Source: Saprospiraceae bacterium UBA7328 (lineage in GTDB: Bacteria; Bacteroidota; Bacteroidia; Chitinophagales; Saprospiraceae). From it: 7,397 nucleotides of DNA. The translations under genes and the position numbers were made by a program. Under the pieces are notes generated by a model that saw only the letters and a program-made list of their open reading frames with translations, searched no databases and was not told the origin of the DNA. Positions 1 through 5,528 of the stretch are shown here, piece after piece; position 1 is the first letter of the stretch; each line of letters begins with the position of its first letter. Where the stretch lies: NCBI GenBank assembly GCA_002471345.1, contig DKPS01000163.1, positions 1 through 7,397 on the forward strand, read 5' to 3'.

Positions 1-65
1 GTTAATGTACCAAGAGAAGTAATATTTCCCTGTGCAGCTGTTGATAATGTTCCAGCAATCGTGCC
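1..65 (-). repeat. Fibre gene in-frame repeat, copy B
   Basis: Residues 698-718 of the fibre (GTIAGTLSTAAQGNITSLG and on) differ from residues 412-432 at one position, Ile for Phe. The DNA copies are exactly 858 bases (286 codons) apart and differ mainly at silent third positions. The copy is cut by the left edge. Confidence 0.9.
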
Positions 66-2156
66 AGTTCCACTATAGATAACTGCTTTTGAATTAACTA
101 TCGAACCAGCAGAAGATCCGTCTAGTAATGCAAGTTCAGTTGTAGTTATATCACTTGCAGAAATTACACCAGTTCCACTCGTTTCCAATACTCTACTTGA
201 GGTAGTTGTCGCAAGTTTGCTAAGTGCAATAGCAGCACCCGAAGCAACACTAGCATTAACTACTGAATTTGAGGCAAGTTCATCAGCACCAACTGCATCA
301 TCAGCAAGCATAGAATTTTCAACCGCTCCTGCTTGAATTGTTGCAACTCCTGTTACGTTTCCAGAACCAGTAAAAGATTCAGAAGTCCAAACCACATCTC
401 CTGTCATTCCTATGGTTCTACCAGTTTCAAGCGCAGTTGCAGTTGTTGAATTTCCTTCAAGTTCAGCCACAATTGTTCCGACAGTTCCAGAAACAACTTC
501 TGAAGAAAGTGTTGCATCTGGAATAAAAGTTAATTTTCCCGCCGAATCATCGTATCCAAGAAATGCAGTTTTTGCAGCCGACCCTGTATGATACTGAAGT
601 GCAAGACCAACATCTTTGTTTGTGTCAGATCCTAATGCACCACCACCAGTTGCAGTTTGAAGATGGATAATTGGATCAACAACCGTAGTAACTGTACTTT
701 CAATTTTAGTAGTTCCCCCACTAATGGTAAGAGCACCAGATACCGCCAGATCTTGAGATATTGTTACATTTCCACTTGATGCAATTGAAATAGCATCCGT
801 ATCACTCGTATGTCCAATATTTGTTCCGTTAATGATAATGTTATCAACGGTAAGAGATGTTAATGTACCTAGAGAAGTGATATTTCCCTGTGCGGCTGTA
901 GAAAGTGTTCCAGCAAAAGTTCCGCCCGTTACTGTTCCAGTTGTAGTAATATTGGAAGAACCAGTATCAATAGTACCAAATCCAGATGTTATAGAACCAG
1001 AATCAAGAGCACCAGTTGTTACAATGTTTGAACCTCCTACACTATGACTCGCAAAATATGTTGAAACAGTATCAACATTTGTCATTCGCATAGTTCCATC
1101 ATCATTAATTAAAATACCATCGCCCGATACTACAGAAGTAGTTCCTCTTGTAGTTCCTCCATTTATCAAATTAATTTCTGCAGCGGTTGCATCAATCGCA
1201 GCTAATTTTACAAAGTCCGATTGAACTAATCCAGAAACACCATCTAAAAGATTAAGTTCAGTAGCAGTAGAAGTAATAGCAGTTCCACCGATTGAATATG
1301 AAGATGCATTTACATTCCTAAAACCAGTAATATCTTTATTTGCATCAACAATCGTTGCTTTACTTGCGGAAACAGTACCAGCAACAACAGCATCTAAAAC
1401 AGTAAGTTCAGATGAAGCAAGTTGTGTTTCTCCAATTACAAGAGTAGCACCACTTAAATGTAAATCTTTCCAAGTTTTAGTAGAAGAACCTAAACTATAA
1501 GTATTAGTGGTGGTTGGAATTAAATCAGCAGAAATTTTATTTGGGTCTAATCCACCACCATGTTCTGAAAATATAATTTTTCTTATTGATTTTTCTAGTT
1601 TGTCGATTCGAGCAGAAACAGAGTCAGCCGGTTGTTCTTGTAATTCTGTTTTTTCTTTTATAGATTCTTGTTTTGATATTACATTTACTACTGATTCGTA
1701 ACTAGGGAATGGTTTTTCTTCGACTTTTTCATTAATAATTTCTTCTGTTATTTCTAATTCTTTTACAACTTGTTTTTCTTTTTCCTTGAGAGATGAAAAT
1801 AAGGATTCCATTTGCCCGAGAGTTTTTTCTTCTCTTCGCTTTTTGTCTTCTAAAGCTTTCTCATCTCTTCGTTTTTTGTCCTCTTCCGCTCTTATTCTAT
1901 TTTCTTTTTTAATAGCATCTAGTTCTAACTTAATCTGAATATATTTTTTTATTGGTTCTTTATCGATAATTTTTTCAATAATTTCTTCATCTTCTTCAAC
2001 GATTTCCTCAACATCTTCAACGATTTCTTCTTGAAAAAGAATATCTTCGATTTTAACAGAATCCATCTCGTCTTTAAGGCGAACATACCTTTTTATAGCG
2101 TCTTTATCATCGAGTTCTTCCTTTAGTTTAATATATTGTTCCGATAAATCTTCCAT
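1..2156 (-). CDS. Large tail-fibre-like structural protein, N-terminal 718 residues (gene continues past left edge)
   Basis: The frame is open from an ATG at 2156 to the left edge with no stop, giving 718 complete codons; the C-terminus lies outside the window. Residues 1-195 are extremely rich in Glu and Lys and should form a long coiled coil. It holds repeats of the form YIKLKEELD (about residues 8, 24 and 72) and two 11-residue DKKRR units. From about residue 200 the composition switches to Gly, Ser, Thr, Ala and Val, as in phage fibres. A SLGSSTKTWKDLHLSG motif (221-236) and several ELNLLDG-like motifs follow. Residues 492-565 match a module I know from marine T4-like phage structural proteins (DPIIHLQ, NKDVGLALQYH, FLGYDDSAGKLTFIPDA, SSEVVSGT). 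The ATG is the first in-frame start after a TAA at 2186-2184 and lies 22 bases after the upstream stop; only a weak GGG precedes it. Fibre or host-contact appendage is inferred; the exact T4 counterpart is unknown. Confidence 0.82.
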   Translation of the reverse strand, partial: MEDLSEQYIKLKEELDDKDAIKRYVRLKDEMDSVKIEDILFQEEIVEDVEEIVEEDEEIIEKIIDKEPIKKYIQIKLELDAIKKENRIRAEEDKKRRDEKALEDKKRREEKTLGQMESLFSSLKEKEKQVVKELEITEEIINEKVEEKPFPSYESVVNVISKQESIKEKTELQEQPADSVSARIDKLEKSIRKIIFSEHGGGLDPNKISADLIPTTTNTYSLGSSTKTWKDLHLSGATLVIGETQLASSELTVLDAVVAGTVSASKATIVDANKDITGFRNVNASSYSIGGTAITSTATELNLLDGVSGLVQSDFVKLAAIDATAAEINLINGGTTRGTTSVVSGDGILINDDGTMRMTNVDTVSTYFASHSVGGSNIVTTGALDSGSITSGFGTIDTGSSNITTTGTVTGGTFAGTLSTAAQGNITSLGTLTSLTVDNIIINGTNIGHTSDTDAISIASSGNVTISQDLAVSGALTISGGTTKIESTVTTVVDPIIHLQTATGGGALGSDTNKDVGLALQYHTGSAAKTAFLGYDDSAGKLTFIPDATLSSEVVSGTVGTIVAELEGNSTTATALETGRTIGMTGDVVWTSESFTGSGNVTGVATIQAGAVENSMLADDAVGADELASNSVVNASVASGAAIALSKLATTTSSRVLETSGTGVISASDITTTELALLDGSSAGSIVNSKAVIYSGTGTIAGTLSTAAQGNITSLGTL
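859..923 (-). repeat. Fibre gene in-frame repeat, copy A
   Basis: This encodes GTFAGTLSTAAQGNITSLG and on (residues 412-432), followed by TSLTVDNIIINGTNIG. It pairs with copy B at 1-65. The spacing suggests a larger duplicated fibre module of about 286 residues. Confidence 0.9.
1815..1880 (-). repeat. Tandem 33-base repeat in the fibre coiled coil
   Basis: Two adjacent 11-codon units encode DKKRRDEKALE and DKKRREEKTLG (residues 93-114). The plus-strand copies begin near 1831 and 1864 with nearly identical 21-base cores. Eleven-residue periodicity is compatible with a hendecad coiled coil. Confidence 0.8.
1899..2141 (-). repeat. Three diverged YIKLKEELD-type repeats at the fibre N-terminus
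   Basis: Residues 6-20 (EQYIKLKEELDDKDA), 22-36 (KRYVRLKDEMDSVKI) and 70-84 (KKYIQIKLELDAIKK) share the pattern K/E-x-Y-(I/V)-x-(L/I)-K-x-E-(L/M)-D. The second and third copies are each preceded by D-K-(D/E)-(A/P)-I. They lie in the predicted coiled coil. Confidence 0.7.
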
Positions 2157-2178
2157 CTTTGCCCAAACTTTAAAAAAA

Positions 2179-3342
2179 TTATTTTAATGGCGGAGAATAA
2201 AGCAACCCACCATCAGAATATAATTTATTAAGACCTCGTTTTAGTCCTAATTTTTTCCTAATATTTCGATCAAATATTTCTTCGTAATTTCCTACTTGTT
2301 TTATTACGTCATAAGACCAAGTTGATTGTAATCCAAGTTTAGCTCCAAGATTCGGATGATCAACACCATTTTTTTCTCCCATAAATCTTTGGATGTTTGG
2401 GTCTTTATTATCTATGAAAGTATCAATATTTTTTGAATTTATTCCCATTTCTTCTGCAATAAAAAGAACATATACTGTCCATCTTACTACATCTGACCAT
2501 TTTTGATCACCATATTTTACAACTGGGCCAAGTGGTTCTTTAGATATAATTTCTGGTAAAATTATATGTCTTTCTGGTGAATTGAACCCCAATCTATTAG
2601 ATGCTAATCCAGACCTATCAGTTCCATACATATCACAATCACCCCTAAGATACACATCTTTCGTTTTTTCATTAACCGAAACTGCTACTGGAATATACTT
2701 TATTTGGTGTAATTCCATAAAGTCTGCAATATTTTTAGCAGCAGTACCAGAACCCTTGAAACATATTTTAGCTCCGTGCATCTGTTTAGCAGATGATACA
2801 CCTAAAGTTTTCTTAGTGATAAATCCTTGACCATCGTAATATGTTGTTGGTAAAAATTCAAATCTCTTTAGAACATTTCTTGTAAATGTGTATGTTGTTG
2901 CAGCAGACAACATATCAATAGTGCCATCTTTTAAAGCTGTAAATCTAGTTACACCATTTATTATTTCATATTCTACAGCTTCTGAATCTCCAAATACTGC
3001 AGCAGCAACTGCTTTACATATATCAACATCAAATCCTTTCCATGTGAGATTTTCACCATCGTATGCTTCTTCGGAAAAGCCAGGAAATTCATCATTAGTT
3101 CCACAAATGACATAACCTCTTTTTATCACTCTATCAAATGTAGTTCCGTATGTTGGATTATATTCTTCTATTCTTCCTGTAGTTTTCAGTTTTAAAGCTT
3201 TAAGTTTTTCTAACTGTTCTACTAGTTGATTAATGTTATTATCAATACGCTCATTGGGTGGGCCCCCACTAACTGGATTGTCAATAACCATTATCCAAAA
3301 TATCCACACTAAACAAACAAGAAGTTTTCCACCCATTATCAT
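2179..3342 (-). CDS. aapJ: AapJ-type general L-amino-acid ABC transporter solute-binding protein with N-terminal anchor and coiled coil
   Basis: From about residue 68 to the end this follows the alphaproteobacterial AapJ/YhdW family, which binds many L-amino acids in the periplasm and delivers them to the AapQMP transporter. Matching blocks include WKGFDVDICKAVAAAVFGD (101-119), RFTALKDGTIDML (133-145), TYYDGQGF (167-174), TDRSGL (241-246), HIILPEIISKEPLGP (259-273) and GNYEEIFDRN (351-360). Arg155 in TFTRN and Asp242 sit where the family contacts the ligand carboxylate and amino groups. Cys194 and Cys236 are at positions that are cysteine in AapJ and could form a disulphide. The 387 residues exceed the usual roughly 340 because of the N-terminus: a hydrophobic stretch (7-20) that is a signal peptide or anchor, a GGPP linker, and a charged coiled coil (about 31-58). 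No lipobox is seen. The start overlaps the upstream stop as ATGA and has AGGA 7 bases upstream. No transporter permease or ATPase is present in the window. Confidence 0.9.
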   Translation of the reverse strand: MIMGGKLLVCLVWIFWIMVIDNPVSGGPPNERIDNNINQLVEQLEKLKALKLKTTGRIEEYNPTYGTTFDRVIKRGYVICGTNDEFPGFSEEAYDGENLTWKGFDVDICKAVAAAVFGDSEAVEYEIINGVTRFTALKDGTIDMLSAATTYTFTRNVLKRFEFLPTTYYDGQGFITKKTLGVSSAKQMHGAKICFKGSGTAAKNIADFMELHQIKYIPVAVSVNEKTKDVYLRGDCDMYGTDRSGLASNRLGFNSPERHIILPEIISKEPLGPVVKYGDQKWSDVVRWTVYVLFIAEEMGINSKNIDTFIDNKDPNIQRFMGEKNGVDHPNLGAKLGLQSTWSYDVIKQVGNYEEIFDRNIRKKLGLKRGLNKLYSDGGLLYSPPLK

Positions 3343-3803
3343 TTCAAAGTCCTATAAACCTCCATAAGATCTTCATCTGATACAGGAGTTGTCATGGTAT
3401 AATATCTCATGTGTCCTACTCTCATGAATGCTTTAATATCAGAAAAACTTGGATATATTGTTTGTAGGTTATGAAGTAAATGGTCAGGGTCTAGGTGGCA
3501 AGTTGCACATTGATTATCTCTCGCAAAAACTCTCGTAGATATTTTAAATCTTTCACTTTGAACTAAAACAGCTGAAAGGTCTTTTTCCATCCATGTCATT
3601 CTTTCATCCATGTCTGGAATTACTAGAAAAATTAAGTATACAAGTAGTCCAATAATAACATAGATAAATGATTTACTCGCAACTATTTGGTCTTTGGCCG
3701 AAAGTTCTAGTTGCTGAACTTCTTCAACTTTTTTATCTATTTCTTCAATGTCATGTTGTAAAATCTTTTGGTCTTTTCCGTTTGCAATATTTTTTTCAGC
3801 CAT
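3339..3803 (-). CDS. Membrane-anchored small monohaem c-type cytochrome-like protein
   Basis: The 154 residues divide into three parts. Residues 1-43 are charged and probably a short coiled coil (DIEEIDKKVEEVQQLEL). Residues 45-63 form one strongly hydrophobic membrane segment. Residues 64-154 form a soluble domain with the covalent haem motif CATCH (Cys99, Cys102, His103). Near the end, YYTMTTPVSDEDLMEVYRTL resembles the distal part of class I cytochromes c, where a Met before a Pro and an (L/V)SDED helix closes the fold; Met137 is the best candidate axial ligand, with Met132 or His131 as alternatives. Haem attachment occurs in the periplasm, so an N-in, C-out orientation is expected and would need the host Ccm machinery. 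Only 51 residues follow the motif, so the domain is minimal. The start has AAAGGA 9 bases upstream and lies 3 bases after the previous stop. Electron carrier is inferred; the partner is unknown, and structural use of haem is possible. Confidence 0.78.
   Translation of the reverse strand: MAEKNIANGKDQKILQHDIEEIDKKVEEVQQLELSAKDQIVASKSFIYVIIGLLVYLIFLVIPDMDERMTWMEKDLSAVLVQSERFKISTRVFARDNQCATCHLDPDHLLHNLQTIYPSFSDIKAFMRVGHMRYYTMTTPVSDEDLMEVYRTLK
3350..3363 (-). promoter_or_regulatory. Double ribosome binding site of the AapJ-like gene
   Basis: TAGGA (3354-3350) lies 7 bases before the ATG at 3342. A second, stronger match GGAGG (3363-3359) lies 16 bases away, too far for usual spacing. Both are inside the end of the cytochrome-like gene. 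The nearer one supports the ATG at 3342 over the second ATG at 3336. Confidence 0.6.
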
Positions 3804-3806
3804 AAT

Positions 3807-4154
3807 CTATTTTCCTTTCCCTGCTTCGTTCAACTTCTTAGTGATTTGTTGTTGAAACCATTTAAGAACAATTGGTATACTTACATTAGATGTTAATCCA
3901 AATAAGTATCCAATAGGATAACGATAACCCTCATAAGCTGCAAGTTGTGGAATATTTGTAAATACAACAGAAATTAATAGATAACCAGTTACAGACATTC
4001 CCATATTGATAAGAAGATCAAGTAAAATCAACCAAGAGTTACCACTATATTTTTCCTTGTTATCTTGTCTATAATTAAATAGAAATATCCAAAATGAAGA
4101 GAATACCACTAGGCCCATCATTATCATTTCAGATGTGTTAAATATATCAAGCAT
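3807..4154 (-). CDS. Small three-segment membrane protein, holin-like candidate
   Basis: I do not recognise this 115-residue protein by family. Hydrophobic stretches at about residues 9-27, 41-66 and 79-99 suggest three membrane segments. They are separated by a charged loop (YRQDNKEKYSGNS, 28-40) and a polar loop (about 67-78). The tail QQQITKKLNEAGKGK is strongly basic and probably cytoplasmic. Small size, three membrane segments and a basic C-terminus are typical of class I phage holins, so a lysis role is possible. It could instead be a membrane partner for the next two genes. The ATG overlaps the end of the small terminase gene by 8 bases in another frame, with AAGAGA 9 bases upstream, so it is translated with the assembly genes. 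Coding status is secure; function is a guess. Confidence 0.5.
   Translation of the reverse strand: MLDIFNTSEMIMMGLVVFSSFWIFLFNYRQDNKEKYSGNSWLILLDLLINMGMSVTGYLLISVVFTNIPQLAAYEGYRYPIGYLFGLTSNVSIPIVLKWFQQQITKKLNEAGKGK
3813..3818 (-). promoter_or_regulatory. Ribosome binding site of the cytochrome-like gene
   Basis: AAAGGA lies 9 bases before the ATG at 3803 and within the Lys/Gly-rich 3' end of the preceding membrane-protein gene. It fixes the start and suggests efficient translation. Confidence 0.75.
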
Positions 4155-4599
4155 TTTCTTTTGTCTCTTTCTTTACTAATTTTAACAAGTCGGCAGTACT
4201 GCCAACAAATAATGCGTTAGTAACGTTTTGAGCTTTGGTAACTTCCTGTCTATCCCCAGCATTTTCTAACTTTTGTTTCTTTTGATGCAATTCCATTAAT
4301 GTTCCTTGTGTATCGGTCATATTTTTGAGTAATTGACCGAAAACCTCAAAGGCTCTAGGAGATTCTTCCGCTTTTGCAATTTCTAAAAGTTCTCCCATTG
4401 CATCTCTGCCCTTTTCAATTATGTCATAAAGATTTTCACGAGCATATTGAAAGTCATTGTCTTTAGTGTCGTCTTCGTTTACGACAATGGGCACTCTACT
4501 ATCTATATTATCTACAACTTGAACTTCTTTTTCAGAGACATCTTCTACTAAATCTAAATGTTTCTCAATTCGATGTTCAACTAATTTTTCAGTTTTCAT
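4147..4599 (-). CDS. gp16: Terminase small subunit, T4 gp16-like
   Basis: This 150-residue protein would bind phage DNA and regulate the large terminase motor during headful packaging in the cytoplasm. The central part, DFQYARENLYDIIEKGRDA onward (49-112), is a helical region including ESPRAFEVFGQLLKNMTDT. It agrees with what I recall of gp16 in marine T4-like phages, as does the C-terminal block NALFVGSTADLLKLVKK (128-144). The first 48 residues are acidic and poorly conserved in appearance. The length is close to T4 gp16 (164 residues). The ATG overlaps the gp15 stop as TAATG and has no clear Shine-Dalgarno sequence, so it probably depends on reinitiation. Position after gp15 fits T4 gene order; what follows does not, because gene 17 (large terminase) is absent from the next 4 kb. 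Confidence 0.85.
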   Translation of the reverse strand: MKTEKLVEHRIEKHLDLVEDVSEKEVQVVDNIDSRVPIVVNEDDTKDNDFQYARENLYDIIEKGRDAMGELLEIAKAEESPRAFEVFGQLLKNMTDTQGTLMELHQKKQKLENAGDRQEVTKAQNVTNALFVGSTADLLKLVKKETKENA

Positions 4600-5528
4600 T
4601 AACTATCAGTTCCAGCTACTGGATCGTGTGTTTCGCCATGTGGAAAGAACTCAAAGGTTTCACTAAATCCAAAATCATCATCGGTTGACGCTGTTGTATC
4701 TTTTGGAGCTACTGTGACTCTTTCAACTGTTGCACCAGCAGTAGAACCTTCCTCTGATTCTTCTGACAACAAACGTATTCTAGTAGACCCATCTATTTCA
4801 TGAGCATTTAAAATCATAAAATTTGTACTATAAGAAGTACTATCTTCTGATACAATATATACTGGTTCTGCTGTAACAGCTGCAGACATAAGATGTGTAT
4901 CTACTGTAGAAGACGTAATAATTTTTGCGTTATCTACTATGTTTGGATATAGATAACCCTTCATAGAAAAGTTAAGTGTCCAAATAATAGAACGCCTTGT
5001 CGCAAAATCTCCTTCATATGTATCTTCGCTAGAAACACTAGAAAGTACTAAAGGTATATCCATTTTTATGTCCATACCAGAAATTAGAGTCATTGTTATT
5101 GTGAATTCTGGTGTGAAAAATGGAAGTATCTGTTCTAATATTTGTGTTCCATCTTCTGCGTTTTTAACAAAAATATAAAGAGAAAAATCATAATTATAAG
5201 GAACAGGATTGTATTGTTTTTTAAGGCCCGTAGTTCCTGTTTTAACATTTCTACCAAGAGTATTGAGTTTTCTCGCGCCATCATAAGACATTGATGTCAA
5301 TTCAAATCCCATTCTTGGAACAGTCAAAGCTACAGTCGAACTAAGACTAGGATCTGAAGTAATTCTTGCTAACATCTTATCCTTTGGCCCATAAGACAAA
5401 GGAATCTTGACTACTTCTGTTACAGCATCGGAACTATCCGTTCTATGAACCTCAATAGTATTGAATAATGTTCCAAATGCAACCACCATTTTTCTTGAAG
5501 TTTGGTGGTAAAAATATGTTCCAAACAT
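4599..5528 (-). CDS. gp15: Tail completion and sheath stabiliser protein, T4 gp15-like
   Basis: In T4, gp15 caps the finished tail tube and sheath and forms the interface with the head neck. This 309-residue protein shows the marine gp15 pattern: FGTYFYHQTSRKMVVAFGTLF (2-22), PLSYGPKDKMLARI (43-56), a PRMGFEL and YDGARKLN block (71-89), NPVPYNYDFSLYIFVKNAED (107-126), EQILPFFTPEFT (132-143) and YEGDFATRRSIIWTLNFSMKG (171-191). The recognised core ends near residue 195. The remaining roughly 110 residues are Ser, Thr and Glu rich and end with a DDFGFSETFEFF stretch. The protein is somewhat longer than T4 gp15 (272 residues). The ATG overlaps the gp14 stop as TAATG and has GGAGA 9 bases upstream. 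Confidence 0.87.
   Translation of the reverse strand: MFGTYFYHQTSRKMVVAFGTLFNTIEVHRTDSSDAVTEVVKIPLSYGPKDKMLARITSDPSLSSTVALTVPRMGFELTSMSYDGARKLNTLGRNVKTGTTGLKKQYNPVPYNYDFSLYIFVKNAEDGTQILEQILPFFTPEFTITMTLISGMDIKMDIPLVLSSVSSEDTYEGDFATRRSIIWTLNFSMKGYLYPNIVDNAKIITSSTVDTHLMSAAVTAEPVYIVSEDSTSYSTNFMILNAHEIDGSTRIRLLSEESEEGSTAGATVERVTVAPKDTTASTDDDFGFSETFEFFPHGETHDPVAGTDS

Noticed and set aside
1..923. CRISPR-like or insertion-sequence-like repeat
   Set aside because: The repeats are in frame, separated by open coding sequence and diverged at silent positions; there are no regular spacers, inverted ends or transposase.
2157..2178. Terminator in the largest intergenic gap
   Set aside because: The 22 bases contain an A/T run but no inverted repeat able to form a stem.
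2221..2230. TAATAAATTA on the minus strand, resembling a T4-type late promoter (TATAAATA), about 65 bases before the fibre gene
   Set aside because: It is not an exact match, lies inside the AapJ-like coding sequence, and such strings are expected by chance in AT-rich DNA.
3258..3269. Hairpin terminator at gtgggcccccac
   Set aside because: The inverted halves leave only a two-base loop, no T run follows on the transcribed strand, and it lies inside a coding region.
3301..3342. Possible lipoprotein signal around Cys10 of the AapJ-like protein
   Set aside because: The residues before the cysteine are LLV, with no Gly, Ala or Ser at the position before it, and the cysteine is too close to the N-terminus for a proper signal peptide.
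2179..3803. The AapJ-like and cytochrome-like genes as a stray piece of host chromosome or an assembly chimera
   Set aside because: They are joined to each other and to the phage genes on both sides by 4-base overlaps or gaps of a few bases and share strand and AT-rich composition, which fits one phage operon.
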